64,000 bases of DNA from Streptomyces liliiviolaceus. GTDB lineage: Bacteria > Actinomycetota > Actinomycetes > Streptomycetales > Streptomycetaceae. The notes beneath the pieces are model-generated. The model was not told the DNA's origin. It was given only the letters and a program-made list of their open reading frames with translations, and ran no database searches. Each line of letters begins with the position of its first letter. The stretch's first letter is position 1. The stretch covers positions 744,001-808,000 of the forward strand of contig NZ_JAGPYQ010000002.1 in the NCBI RefSeq assembly GCF_018070025.1, in the 5' to 3' direction. The position numbers and the translations under genes are program-made. Shown one piece after another: positions 10,531-20,519 of this stretch.

Positions 10531-11481
10531 TCAGCCGCGGGCGGTGACGAGTTCCTCGACCTCGGCGGCGGTCGGCATCGCGGAGGAGCAGGCGAGGCGG
10601 GAGGCGACGAGGGCGCCGGCCGCGTTGGCGTACCGCATCGTCCTCTCCAGTTCCCAGCCGGCCAGCAGGCCGTGGCAGAGCGAGCCGCCGAACGCGTCGC
10701 CCGCGCCGAGGCCGTTGACCACCTCGACGGGTACGGGCGGCACTTCGGCGGTGGTGCCGTCGCGGTGGACGGCGAGGACGCCCTTGGGGCCCTGCTTGAC
10801 GACGGCCAACTCCACACCGGCTTCGAGGAGGGCGTCGGCGCAGGCCCGCGGTTCGCGGACGCCGGTGGCGATCTCGCACTCGTCGAGGTTGCCGACGGCG
10901 ACCGTGGCGTGCCGCAGGGCCTCGGTGTAGTACGGGCGGGCCTCGTCAGGGTCCTTCCAGAACATGGGGCGCCAGTCGAGGTCGAAGACGGTGGTGCCGG
11001 CCTTGTCGCGGGCCTTGAGGGCGGCGAGGGTGGCCGAGCGGCTGGGCTCCTCGCTCAGCCCGGTGCCGGTGATCCAGAAGATCTTCGCCGCCCGCAGCGC
11101 GAAGAAGTCGAGTTCGTCGGTGTGGATCACCAGGTCCGGTGCCTTGGGCTGCCGGTAGAAGTACAGCGGGAAGTCGTCGGGCGGGAAGATCTCACAGAAC
11201 GTGACCGGTGTCGGGTACTCCTCGACGGGAGTGACCCAGCGGTCGTCGACCCCGAATTCCTTGAGAGCCTGGTGGAGATAGGCTCCGAAGGGATCATCGC
11301 CGGTTCGGCTGACGATCGCTGTGGCGCGCCCCAAACGTGCCGCGGCGACCGCCACGTTGGCCGCCGAACCGCCGAGGAACTTGCCGAAGGTCTCGACGCG
11401 GGCGAGCGGTACGCCGGTCTGCAGGGGGTAGAGGTCGACCCCGATGCGACCCATGGTGATCAGGTCGAAGGACTCGCTCAT
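10531..11481 (-). CDS. iolC: 5-dehydro-2-deoxygluconokinase
   Basis: PfkB/ribokinase-family kinase that phosphorylates DKG to DKG 6-phosphate. It has 316 residues. PfkB signature 1 is GGSAANVAVAAARLG near residue 38, and signature 2 with the catalytic base is VEVVNGLGAGDAFGGSL near residue 260. It is not fused to the C-terminal DUF2090 domain seen in many proteobacterial IolC proteins; the aldolase is a separate gene directly downstream. It is the first gene of the minus-strand operon. Its promoter is the mirrored TTGACA/TTACAC pair at 11549-11577. Confidence 0.94.
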   Translation of the reverse strand: MSESFDLITMGRIGVDLYPLQTGVPLARVETFGKFLGGSAANVAVAAARLGRATAIVSRTGDDPFGAYLHQALKEFGVDDRWVTPVEEYPTPVTFCEIFPPDDFPLYFYRQPKAPDLVIHTDELDFFALRAAKIFWITGTGLSEEPSRSATLAALKARDKAGTTVFDLDWRPMFWKDPDEARPYYTEALRHATVAVGNLDECEIATGVREPRACADALLEAGVELAVVKQGPKGVLAVHRDGTTAEVPPVPVEVVNGLGAGDAFGGSLCHGLLAGWELERTMRYANAAGALVASRLACSSAMPTAAEVEELVTARG

Positions 11482-11548
11482 ACGCGTCGCTCCTCGTGTG
11501 GATGCGGTCTTGTGGGGGTGCGGGATACGGGGGACCGGTGTGTCCTAG

Positions 11549-11577
11549 GTGTAAGACCGGGGGCCGAGCCATGTCAA
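11549..11577 (-). promoter_or_regulatory. Promoter of the iolC operon
   Basis: On the minus strand a perfect -35 box TTGACA (11577-11572) is followed by a 17-nt spacer and a -10-like TTACAC (11554-11549). That leaves a leader of roughly 60 nt before the iolC ATG. The -35 hexamer is part of the left arm of the dyad at 11572-11635. Confidence 0.7.
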
Positions 11578-11635
11578 GACTTTGTACTTACATTCTCACG
11601 TCACCGTGAAATGATGTCTTAACAAAGTATTGACA
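11572..11635. promoter_or_regulatory. 64-bp dyad operator between the divergent inositol operons
   Basis: Outer arms TGTCAAGACTTTGT (11572-11585) and ACAAAGTATTGACA (11622-11635) are inverted copies matching at 13 of 14 positions. They share nearly the same centre as an inner dyad, TCACG-TCAC-CGTGA (11596-11609). Weaker symmetry (ACAT/ATGT) continues between them. Both -35 boxes lie inside the outer arms, so a protein bound here would block both operons at once. The GntR-family protein at 4389-5171 is the obvious candidate ligand. Confidence 0.65.
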
Positions 11636-11659
11636 GCGGGGCATATGAGGGACTTACAT
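11630..11659 (+). promoter_or_regulatory. Promoter of the inositol ABC transporter operon
   Basis: A perfect -35 box TTGACA (11630-11635) is followed after 18 nt by TTACAT (11654-11659), mirroring the iolC promoter. The leader before the lipoprotein ATG at 11726 is about 60 nt. The -35 box overlaps the right arm of the shared dyad. Confidence 0.68.
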
Positions 11660-11725
11660 CCCCTCCCAACAGAACTGCCGAGTTTTAGCTCCCTCTCCCC
11701 TGTCGCACAGTGAGGTGCCGGAAAG

Positions 11726-12742
11726 ATGGACCGCACGTCTCGCCCCCGTTCCCGCAGAATCGCCCTCGTCGCCGCGGCCGCCGCGGCGGCCCTGATGGTC
11801 ACCGGTTGCTCCAGCGACTCGGGTGGCAAGAAGGCCGAGGAGGACTCGGGCAACGCGTCGGCCGGCAAGGCCGACACCCCCCGTATGAAGATCGCGATGA
11901 TCACGCACGCAGCAGCGGGTGACACCTTCTGGGACCTCGTCCGCAAGGGAGCGGAGACCGCCGCCGCCAAGGACAACGTCGAGCTGGTCTACTCGAACAA
12001 CCCGGACTCGGCCAAGCAGGCCAACCTCGTCCAGAACGCGATCGACCAGAAGGTCGACGGCATCGCGGTCACCCTCTCCAAGCCCGACGCCATGAAGGAC
12101 GTCGTGGCCAAGGCCGAGAAGGCCGGCATCCCCGTCGTCGGCCTCAACGGAGGCATCGACGACTGGAAGGAGCAGGGGCTCCTGTCCTACTTCGGCCAGG
12201 ACGAGTTCGTCGCCGGTGAGGCCTTCGGCGAGAAGCTCAACGCACTCGGCGCCAAGAACAACATCTGCGTCATCCACGAGCAGGGCAGCGTCTCCCTGGA
12301 GGCCCGCTGCGCCGGTGTGAAGAAGACGTTCAAGGGCAAGACCACGACCCTCAACGTGAACGGCACGAACATGCCGTCCGTGAAGTCGACGATCAACGCG
12401 AAGCTCAAGCAGGACACGTCGATCGACTACGTGGTCACGCTCGGCGCCCCGTTCGCCCTGACCGCCGTGCAGTCCGTGGACGACGCGGGCAGCAAGGCGA
12501 AGGTGGCGACCTTCGACCTGAACAAGGAGATGGTCGACGCCGTCAAGGGCGGCGACATCGAGTTCGCGGTCGACCAGCAGCCGTATCTGCAGGGCTACCT
12601 GTCGGTGGACTCCCTGTGGCTCTACAAGACCAACGGCAACTTCAGCGGAGGCGGCCAGGAGCCCGTGCTCACCGGCCCGGCGTTCGTCGACAAGGACAAC
12701 GTGGACGACATAGCCAAGTTCGCCTCGAAGGGTACTCGGTGA
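11726..12742 (+). CDS. Sugar (myo-inositol) ABC transporter substrate-binding lipoprotein
   Basis: Periplasmic-binding-protein family 1 (RbsB-like) lipoprotein of 338 residues that should capture the sugar outside the membrane. A signal peptide ends in the lipobox VTGC (Cys about 29), followed by a Ser/Gly/Lys linker. The binding domain begins at MKIAMITHAAAGDTFWDLV and includes VDGIAVTLSKPDAM and IPVVGLNGGIDDW. It is first in a four-gene plus-strand operon with permease, ATPase and inositol dehydrogenase, divergent from iolC. The ligand myo-inositol is inferred from context. Confidence 0.92.
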   Translation: MDRTSRPRSRRIALVAAAAAAALMVTGCSSDSGGKKAEEDSGNASAGKADTPRMKIAMITHAAAGDTFWDLVRKGAETAAAKDNVELVYSNNPDSAKQANLVQNAIDQKVDGIAVTLSKPDAMKDVVAKAEKAGIPVVGLNGGIDDWKEQGLLSYFGQDEFVAGEAFGEKLNALGAKNNICVIHEQGSVSLEARCAGVKKTFKGKTTTLNVNGTNMPSVKSTINAKLKQDTSIDYVVTLGAPFALTAVQSVDDAGSKAKVATFDLNKEMVDAVKGGDIEFAVDQQPYLQGYLSVDSLWLYKTNGNFSGGGQEPVLTGPAFVDKDNVDDIAKFASKGTR

Positions 12743-13821
12743 CACCCATGACCCAGGCAACGGCACCGGCGGCGAGCTCCTCGCCGCCGGCTTCGCCGGC
12801 CGCCCCCAAGGACGGCCGGACCTCGGAACGGTCCCTGGCCCGCCGCCTGGCGGCCCGCCCGGAGATCGGCGCACTCATCGCGGCGATCATCGTCTACATC
12901 TTCTTCTTCGCGGTCGCCTCCCCCTTCCGTGAGGCGAGCTCGCTGGCCAACGTGCTCTACGAGGCCTCCGTGATGGGCATCATGGCCCTGCCGGTGGCCC
13001 TGCTGATGATCGGCGGCGAGTTCGACCTCTCCGCCGGTGTGGCCGTGACCACCGCCGCGCTCACGGCGAGCATGTGGAGCTTCCAGCTCTCCATGAACGT
13101 GTGGACCGGCGTCATCGTCGCCCTGGTGGTGGCGCTGGCGATCGGCGCGTTCAACGGCTACATGCTGGTACGCACCGGACTGCCGTCGTTCCTCATCACA
13201 CTCGGCTCGTTCCTGATCCTCCAGGGCGCCAACCTCGCCATCACGAAGCTCTTCACCGGCAACGTCGCCACCGACTCCATCAGCGACATGGACGGCTTCG
13301 ACCAGGCCAAGAGCATCTTCGCCTCGGAGATAGGCATCGGCGGGGTCGACGTCAAGATCACCGTCTTCTACTGGCTGGTCCTCGCCGCCCTCGCGACCTG
13401 GCTGCTGCTGCGCACCAAGTTCGGCAACTGGATCTTCGCCACCGGCGGCAGCCAGGAGAGCGCCCGCGCGGTCGGCGTGCCCGTCACCTTCACCAAGATC
13501 GCCCTGTTCATGGGCGTCGGCGCCGGTGCCTGGTTCGTCGGCATGCACATCCTGTTCTCGTTCAACACCGTCCAGTCCGGCGAGGGCGTGGGCAACGAGT
13601 TCCTGTACATCATCGCCGCGGTCATCGGCGGCTGCCTGCTCACCGGCGGCTACGGCTCCGCGATCGGCGCCGTCATCGGCGCGTTCATCTTCGGCATGGT
13701 CTCCCAGGGCATCGTCTACGCCAACTGGAACCCCGACTGGTTCAAGGCCTTCCTCGGCGTCATGCTCCTGCTCGCCGCCCTCGTCAATCTGTGGGTCCGC
13801 CGCCAGGCAACCCGGAGGTAA
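12739..13821 (+). CDS. Sugar ABC transporter permease (RbsC family)
   Basis: Inner-membrane channel subunit of the inositol importer, 360 residues with about nine or ten hydrophobic segments. It carries the family stretch [17 protein letters not shown] and the loop [20 protein letters not shown] that contacts the ATPase. I place the start at GTG 12739, which overlaps the lipoprotein stop (GTGA) and has GAAGGG 6 nt upstream; ATG 12748 lies too far from that site. The overlap suggests translational coupling. The ATPase gene begins 3 nt after its stop. Confidence 0.93.
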   Translation: MTPMTQATAPAASSSPPASPAAPKDGRTSERSLARRLAARPEIGALIAAIIVYIFFFAVASPFREASSLANVLYEASVMGIMALPVALLMIGGEFDLSAGVAVTTAALTASMWSFQLSMNVWTGVIVALVVALAIGAFNGYMLVRTGLPSFLITLGSFLILQGANLAITKLFTGNVATDSISDMDGFDQAKSIFASEIGIGGVDVKITVFYWLVLAALATWLLLRTKFGNWIFATGGSQESARAVGVPVTFTKIALFMGVGAGAWFVGMHILFSFNTVQSGEGVGNEFLYIIAAVIGGCLLTGGYGSAIGAVIGAFIFGMVSQGIVYANWNPDWFKAFLGVMLLLAALVNLWVRRQATRR

Positions 13822-13824
13822 CCC

Positions 13825-14744
<920 letters not shown>

Positions 14745-14745
<1 letters not shown>

Positions 14746-15758
14746 TGGCGGGCACGCTCGGGGTGGCCGTCATCGGCACCGGCAGGATGGGGGCCGACCA
14801 TGTGCGCCGGCTCCACGAGGTGACCAGCGGGGCCCGCGTGGCCGCCGTCGTGGACGTCGACGCGGAACGGGTCAAGCGGATCGCGGACGGCATCGAGGGC
14901 TGCTCCGCGCACACCGACCCGGCCGCGGCGATGGCCGCGGACGGCGTCGACGCCGTGCTGATCGCCTCCCCCGGCCCCGCCCACGAGGCGGCCCTGCTCG
15001 CCGCGTTCGAGCACGACCTGCCGGTCCTGTGCGAGAAGCCCCTCACGCCGGGCTCCGCCTCGGCGCTGCGCGTCCTGGAGGCCGAGCAGCGGCTCGGGCA
15101 CCGCAGGGTGCAGGTGGGCTTCATGCGCCGATACGACGCCGAGTACGTGAAGCTCAAGTCGCTGCTGGACACCGGCCAGTTGGGGCGGCCGCTGATGCTG
15201 CACAACCGGCACCGCAATGTGGCGACCCCGCCCGGCTTCAGCACCGAGATGCTCATCAACGACTCCGTCGTGCACGAGATGGACATCACCCGCTGGCTGC
15301 TCGGCCACGAGATCACCGCGGTCACCGTGCTGAAGCCGACGCCGTCGGGCAACGCGCCCGAGGGGTTGCAGGACCCGCAGCTGGTCCTCTTCGAGACCGC
15401 CGGCGGCGCGATCGTGGACGTCGAGATCAACGTCAACTGCGGCTTCGGCTACCAGGTGCAGGCCGAGGTGGTCTGCGAGCGCGGCACGGCCCGGATCGGT
15501 GACGGGCACTCCCTGGTCACCAACATGGCGGGCCGCTGGGGCGGCACCATCGCCCAGGACTTCACGGAGCGCTTCGAGGACGCGTACGACCGCCAGATGC
15601 AGGCCTGGGTGGACGCCACCCGCCGCGGCGAGATCACCGGGCCCACGGCGTGGGACGGCTACGCCACGGCGGCGGTCTGCGAGGCGGGGGTGCGTGCGCA
15701 GCGGGAGGGCGGCCGGGTGGAGGTAGAACTGACGGAACGCCCGTCGTTCTACGCCTGA
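14745..15758 (+). CDS. iolG: Inositol 2-dehydrogenase (Gfo/Idh/MocA family)
   Basis: NAD-dependent enzyme expected to oxidise myo-inositol to 2-keto-myo-inositol, the first catabolic step. It has 337 residues. The Rossmann motif is [13 protein letters not shown] at the N-terminus; the family signature [11 protein letters not shown] holds the Lys, and [12 protein letters not shown] holds the catalytic His/Asp pair. Its ATG overlaps the ATPase stop, with AAGGGGAAG just upstream, so uptake and the first oxidation are co-expressed. Substrate is inferred from the locus; related family members use other polyols. Confidence 0.9.
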
Positions 15759-16129
15759 CCCCGAAGGGGGCCGGCCCGAAGGGTTCGGCCCGAAGGGTTC
15801 GGCTGCGGGCCGGTGGGGGTGGGCCGCGCAGTTCCCCGCGCCCCTGAACGTGCGGGTCCGGTGGGGGTTGCCCGCGCAGTTCCCCGCGCCCCTCGGGGAG
15901 GGGCTGCGCCCCGTCCCACCCAGGGGCCGTCCCACCCAGGGGCGCGGGGAACGGCGCAGGCTTTTGTCTTTTGCTTTTAGGGGCGCGGGGAACTGCGCAA
16001 TCTTTTGGCTTTGAGCCGCACGGGGAACGCGGCGCTCAGCCCCGCTCCTTCAGGGGCGCGGGGAACTGCGCGGCCAGCCACAGCGCGCCCGCACCCGACG
16101 AATCACCCCAACCACCCGCCCCCACCCCG
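15759..16129. repeat. Gene-free repeat cluster of GC-rich inverted repeats
   Basis: No gene is seen in these 371 nt. The 20-mer GCGCAGTTCCCCGCGCCCCT occurs forward at 15826 and 15874 and inverted at 15938 (one change), 15979 and 16052. Forward and inverted copies can pair into large hairpins, probably ending iolG and PhyH transcripts that converge here. A right-hand end CCCGCACCCGACG (16088-16100) is shared with the element at 24559-24691. Tandem CCGAAGGGTTCGG runs occur at 15770-15802. Confidence 0.8.
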
Positions 16130-17308
16130 TCAGCTGGCGCGGCGCGCTGCCGCCTCGCGCAGGACCTCCCGCAACCGCCCCGCCTCCCACCCTTCACTCA
16201 GCGCGAGACGGACAAGGTCCGCCTGGGACGCCGGGGCCAGCCCGCCGACCGGCGGGTCGGAGTCCAGATTGGTCGGAAAGGGATACCCCTCCGCACTGGC
16301 CGCCACGACGGCGTCGAGGAACTCCCGCCCGACCCCCGCCGCGGCCCGAGCGAGCAGCACGGGATAGACCGCGTTCGCCAGAGCCTCCCGGTCGACGCTC
16401 TCCATCGCCCGCCCGAACGCGGAGGACACCTGCAGCAGATTGGCCATCCGCCGGATGTCCGCCGACGTGTTGTGCCCGGCGGCATGGAAGAGCGCGGGGT
16501 TGAAGAACACCGCGTCCCCCGCGGCGAGCGGCAGTTGCACGTGGTGCGCCTCGAAGTACTCGTGGAACTGAGGCAGCCGCCAGGCCAGATACCCGGGCTC
16601 GTACTTCTGCGAGTGCGGCAGATACATCGTCGGACCGGACTCGACGGGCATGTCGCAGTGGGCGACCGCCCCTTGCAGCGTCAGCACCGGCGACAGGCGG
16701 TGCACGTGCGCCGGATACTCGGCGGCGACCTCGTTGCTCAGGAACCCGAGGTGGTAGTCGCGGTGCACGGTCTGCGCCGCGCCGCCCGGGTTCACGACGT
16801 TGACCTGTGAGGTGACCTGGTAGCCGGGGCCGAGCCAGGCCAGGGAGACCAGGGCGAGGATGTCGTTGGCGTAGTAGTCGACGAACGCCTCGGGGTCCAG
16901 CAGGGCCGCCTTCTCCAGCGCGTTCCAGACCCGGTCGTTCGCGCCCGGCTTCGCGAAGTGGTCGCCCGCGACGGCCCCCGAGGCGCGCTGTTCGGCGATC
17001 AGCGCGTCGAAGGCCCCGGTCGCCCGGTCGAGGACCCCGCGGTCGGGGAAGGCGCCCTTGAACACCGCGATGCCGGGCCCGTCGGCGAGCGCCCGGACCA
17101 GCTCCGCCTGTACGTTCCGCCGGCCCTCGGGTGTCCGCACCTCGGCGCGCAGGCTCTCGCTGTCGTACAGCAGGACGTTCCGCTCGACGGTGTCGGCGTA
17201 CGGGTAGTCGGCCGGGTCGGTGTCCCGTTCGACCAGTTCACGGAATCCGTCGAGGTCGCAGTCGTCCACGGACAGCCAGGTACGGGGTCCTGAAAGGGTG
17301 CTGGACAT
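16130..17308 (-). CDS. PhyH-family Fe(II)/2-oxoglutarate dioxygenase
   Basis: Phytanoyl-CoA-dioxygenase-like protein of 392 residues, predicted to hydroxylate an unknown small molecule using Fe(II) and 2-oxoglutarate. The iron ligands are visible as VHRDYHLGF (H-x-D) and FFNPALFHAAGHN (distal His), with an Arg-containing stretch IRRMANLLQ after it. It stands alone downstream of the thioesterase gene, 140 nt away, so no pathway can be read from neighbours. I use ATG 17308 (GAAAGGA upstream) rather than an Arg-rich extension of 30 residues. The substrate is unknown. Confidence 0.85.
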   Translation of the reverse strand: MSSTLSGPRTWLSVDDCDLDGFRELVERDTDPADYPYADTVERNVLLYDSESLRAEVRTPEGRRNVQAELVRALADGPGIAVFKGAFPDRGVLDRATGAFDALIAEQRASGAVAGDHFAKPGANDRVWNALEKAALLDPEAFVDYYANDILALVSLAWLGPGYQVTSQVNVVNPGGAAQTVHRDYHLGFLSNEVAAEYPAHVHRLSPVLTLQGAVAHCDMPVESGPTMYLPHSQKYEPGYLAWRLPQFHEYFEAHHVQLPLAAGDAVFFNPALFHAAGHNTSADIRRMANLLQVSSAFGRAMESVDREALANAVYPVLLARAAAGVGREFLDAVVAASAEGYPFPTNLDSDPPVGGLAPASQADLVRLALSEGWEAGRLREVLREAAARRAS

Positions 17309-17448
17309 CGTCGTCCTTTCGGGGTGGTCCTTGCGGAGATCGCGGCGAACCGTTCGGTGTCGCGGCGACGCTTCGAAGTCATTCTCACGACGCCGCACCC
17401 CTCAAGCAATCGTCACCGAGCCATCAAAAACCCCTCAGCGAAACGTCG

Positions 17449-17901
17449 TCAGCCGTTGGGGCGCAGCGTCCAAACGACGGTCATCTCGCCGGTGACGGCG
17501 CCGTCCTCGCGCCGGATGGCGACGGCGACCGGGAACTCCGGGCGCAAGCCGGCGTCGAGTTCGGCGACGACGTCGGCGGCGGGCCGCCCCAGGGTGGCGG
17601 TGGCCGTGACCGGGCCCCTGGCCAGCTTCTTGAACGCGATCTCGGCGGTCACGGGCAGCGGCACGGCCCGCGCGAGCTGGTCCCCGAAGGCGGCCAGCAC
17701 GACCGCCCCGCTCGCCGACTCCCCCAGGGTGAACATCGCGCCGGCATGGGGTCCGCCCACGTGATTGTGGTACTCGCTCTGGTCGGGCAGCGCGAGCACG
17801 GCCCGGTCGGCAGTGGTTTCGAGGTACTCCAGTTTCAGGGTCCGGACCATCGGCACGGTGGCGGCGAGCATCTCGCCGATAGACATCTGATCTGCGCTCA
17901 T
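17449..17901 (-). CDS. PaaI/DUF4442-like hotdog-fold thioesterase
   Basis: Small (150 residues) single hotdog domain resembling acyl-CoA thioesterases of the DUF4442/PaaI group. The active-site-like stretch is YHNHVGGPHAGAMFTLGESA near residues 43-62, followed by strands typical of the fold (VPLPVTAEIAFKKLARGPV). Such proteins hydrolyse acyl-CoA or aryl-CoA thioesters; the substrate here is not evident. It is upstream of the PhyH gene on the same strand, which may be coincidental. Confidence 0.8.
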   Translation of the reverse strand: MSADQMSIGEMLAATVPMVRTLKLEYLETTADRAVLALPDQSEYHNHVGGPHAGAMFTLGESASGAVVLAAFGDQLARAVPLPVTAEIAFKKLARGPVTATATLGRPAADVVAELDAGLRPEFPVAVAIRREDGAVTGEMTVVWTLRPNG

Positions 17902-18053
17902 GGCCGCACGTTACCCGTGAGTAGAGAATCTTGAACAGGCTCCCGGACGGGATCTCGAACACACCGCGCCCCCACCCTCACGGATGATCCGGTACGAGCC
18001 TGATGAGGGGCAGTGACCCAACCGTGTCCGGTGCGGCACTAGGGTTACTGGCC

Positions 18054-19091
18054 ATGTGGCCAGGAAATCAGCCGCCCGGGGGCGAGCAGAACCCGCAGGA
18101 CCAGAACCAGAACCCGTACCAGCAGCCGGGGTACCAGCAGCCGAATCCGTATCAGCAGCCCGGATATCAGCAGCCCGGTTACCAGACCGGACCCCAGCCG
18201 CAGAACCCGTACACGCAGCCGGGGCAGCCCGGCTGGACCGCGCCCGGCGCGCCGCAGCCCCCCGAGGGCGGCGGTAAGAACCGGACGAAGATCGTCGCGA
18301 TCGTGGCCGCCGCGGCCGTCGTCGTCGCGGCCGGTGTCACGGGCGTGCTGGTCCTGGGCGGCGACAAGGACGACGAGGCCGGTGGCGACAAGGACGGCAA
18401 GGCGAAGCCGCCGTCGTCGAGCGCGGCCAAGGACCCGAGCGGGTCCCCGTCCGCCGAGGAGGACAACCCGCGCGGCACGGACGCCGAGAAGCCGACGGTC
18501 GCGGGTTGGAAGGTCGTCATCAACCCGCGCTTCGGCACGATGTTCGACGTGCCCGCCGAGTGGGAGATCGAGAGCACCGACACGAGCGTCGGCTTCGAGT
18601 GGGAGGAGAAGGGCAAGACCGACCGCACCACGGTCACCGCCCCCGCCTACCTCAAGTCCAAGTGGTGCACCAGCGACAGCGACAAGGACGGCCGCGAGGA
18701 GGACACGGCGCTGGTCACCGCCGGAACGCGCGGCGAGAACGGCGCCAAGGACTCGGCCGAGGCGGCCGAGACCCGCGTACCGTGGTGGATCTTCGGTGGC
18801 TACACGCAGCCCGACAAGAAGAGCGTGAAGTGGGACAAGGCGAAGGACTACACGACGAAGTCGGGTCTCAAGGGCAGCGTCGCCAACGCGCACTCCAGCA
18901 ACACCCCGCAGAACGGGAAGTGTGACAGCGAGGGCAAGGCCATCACCTTCGCGTTCAAGAACGGCGCGGGCGACTACGTCACCTGGAACCTGTTCGGCGC
19001 CCAGGGTGTCGACGACGAGATCCCCGACGCGACCGTCCAGAAGATCCTGAGCACGGTCCGGCTGACCAAGGACGCCCCGACGGACGGCTGA
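18054..19091 (+). CDS. Single-pass membrane protein with Pro/Gln/Tyr repeat tail
   Basis: Protein of 345 residues of unknown function, of a type common in Streptomyces. The N-terminal 70 residues are a cytoplasmic repeat of YQQPG/NPYQQPG units. One transmembrane helix (IVAIVAAAAVVVAAGVTGVL, about residues 82-101) is followed by a charged linker and an external domain of about 180 residues with two Cys-containing segments (KSKWCTSDSD and NGKCDSEGK) that could form a disulfide. A -10-like TAGGGT lies 8 nt before the ATG, so the mRNA may be leaderless. Other starts 17 codons upstream lack support. Confidence 0.8.
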   Translation: MWPGNQPPGGEQNPQDQNQNPYQQPGYQQPNPYQQPGYQQPGYQTGPQPQNPYTQPGQPGWTAPGAPQPPEGGGKNRTKIVAIVAAAAVVVAAGVTGVLVLGGDKDDEAGGDKDGKAKPPSSSAAKDPSGSPSAEEDNPRGTDAEKPTVAGWKVVINPRFGTMFDVPAEWEIESTDTSVGFEWEEKGKTDRTTVTAPAYLKSKWCTSDSDKDGREEDTALVTAGTRGENGAKDSAEAAETRVPWWIFGGYTQPDKKSVKWDKAKDYTTKSGLKGSVANAHSSNTPQNGKCDSEGKAITFAFKNGAGDYVTWNLFGAQGVDDEIPDATVQKILSTVRLTKDAPTDG

Positions 19092-19188
19092 GGCCCCGGC
19101 GGGGCGAAGCGTAACGCGGCGCGAACCGGCACGGATCAGGCCGACAATCAGTTTGGCAAGTCGGCCCGTCGGCGGAGATAGTCGCCAG

Positions 19189-20487
19189 GTGAAGCCCGCC
19201 GCCGACTCCTCCGCCAGACTGCACCGCCCGTCCTGGGCGGGCCGCAACTACACCCTGCTGACCGCCGCCGCGGTCGTGACGAACCTGGGCAGCCAGGGTG
19301 CGTTGATCGCGGCGGCGTTCGCCGTCCTGGACGAGGGCGGCGACGGCGGCGACGTGGGTCTGGTGGCGGCGGCCCGCACCCTGCCCCTCGTCCTGTTCCT
19401 GCTGATCGGCGGCGCCGTCGCGGACCGGCTGCCCCGGCACCGCGTGATGGTCGCGGCCAACACCCTCAACTGCCTCTCCCAGGCCGCCTTCGCGGCCCTC
19501 GTGCTCGCCGGTGAGCCGCAGCTGTGGCAGATGATGCTCCTCACCGCGCTCGGCGGCACTGGCCAGGCGTTCTTCGCGCCGGCCGCCGAGGGCATGCTGC
19601 TCTCCTCCGTCAGCGGCAAGCAGGCCAACCGCGCCTTCGCCGTGTTCCGCCTCGCGATGCACGGGGCCGGTCTCGGCGGGGCCGCGCTCGGCGGTGTGAT
19701 GGTCGCGCTGGTCGGACCGGGTTGGGTGCTCGCCGTGGACGCGCTGGCCTTCGCGGTCGCGGGCGCCCTGCGGGCCTTCCTCGACGTCGGCCACATACCG
19801 CCCCGGGTGCCGGGCACCGGTCTGCTCACCGACCTCCGCGACGGCTGGCGGGAGGTCGTCGGACGGCCCTGGCTGTGGGCGATCGTCGCGCAGTTCTCGG
19901 TCGTGGTCGCCGTCGTCGGCGCCGCCGAGGCGGTGTACGGCCCCCTGGTCGCCCGGGACAGCCTCGGGGGCGCGGGGCCCTGGGGCCTGGCCCTCGCCGC
20001 GTTCGGCGCGGGCACGGTCGGGGGCGCGCTGCTGATGATGCGCTGGAAACCCCGCAGGCTGCTCCTGGCCGGCACGCTGTGCGTGTTCCCGCTCGCCCTG
20101 CCGTCCGCCGCGCTCGCCGTCCCGGCCCCGGTCGGCGTCCTGTGCGCGGTGATGTTCGTGACCGGTGTCGCCATCGAGGTGTTCGGCGTCTCCTGGATGA
20201 CCGCGCTGCACCAGGAGATCCCGGAGGACAAGCTCTCCCGCGTCTCGGCGTACGACTGGTTCGGCTCGATCGCCATGGTCCCGCTCGCCACCGCCCTCGC
20301 GGGCCCGGCCGAGTCGCTCTTCGGACGTCCGGCGGCCCTGTGGGGCTGCGCGGCCCTGGTCGTCGTGGTGACGGCGGCGGTCCTGTTCGTACCCGACGTA
20401 CGCAATCTGACGCGGCGCACGAAGGAAGTGACGCAGGGCATGCCGGCGAGGACCGAGCGGGCGAGCCCGGCGCACTCCGAGAACTGA
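19189..20487 (+). CDS. MFS transporter (enterobactin-exporter-like)
   Basis: Major facilitator protein of 432 residues with about 12 membrane segments, similar in layout to EntS-like exporters. The loop GGAVADRLPRHRVMVAAN after TM2 is the MFS motif A. The central loop contains GWREVVGRPWLWAIV. It may export a small molecule or drug; no biosynthetic genes are adjacent. I chose GTG 19189, after GGAG at about 11 nt; a TTG start 12 codons upstream is possible. The Ser/Arg-rich last 25 residues are probably cytoplasmic. Confidence 0.85.
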   Translation: MKPAADSSARLHRPSWAGRNYTLLTAAAVVTNLGSQGALIAAAFAVLDEGGDGGDVGLVAAARTLPLVLFLLIGGAVADRLPRHRVMVAANTLNCLSQAAFAALVLAGEPQLWQMMLLTALGGTGQAFFAPAAEGMLLSSVSGKQANRAFAVFRLAMHGAGLGGAALGGVMVALVGPGWVLAVDALAFAVAGALRAFLDVGHIPPRVPGTGLLTDLRDGWREVVGRPWLWAIVAQFSVVVAVVGAAEAVYGPLVARDSLGGAGPWGLALAAFGAGTVGGALLMMRWKPRRLLLAGTLCVFPLALPSAALAVPAPVGVLCAVMFVTGVAIEVFGVSWMTALHQEIPEDKLSRVSAYDWFGSIAMVPLATALAGPAESLFGRPAALWGCAALVVVVTAAVLFVPDVRNLTRRTKEVTQGMPARTERASPAHSEN

Positions 20488-20519
20488 GCGAGTCACGCCC
20501 CGTCCGCCGATGAGACCGC

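Noticed and set aside
15759..16129. CRISPR array
   Set aside because: Repeats occur in both orientations, with irregular spacing and no unique spacers or cas genes.
16130..17308. Biosynthetic gene cluster around the PhyH dioxygenase
   Set aside because: No PKS, NRPS, terpene or tailoring partners nearby.
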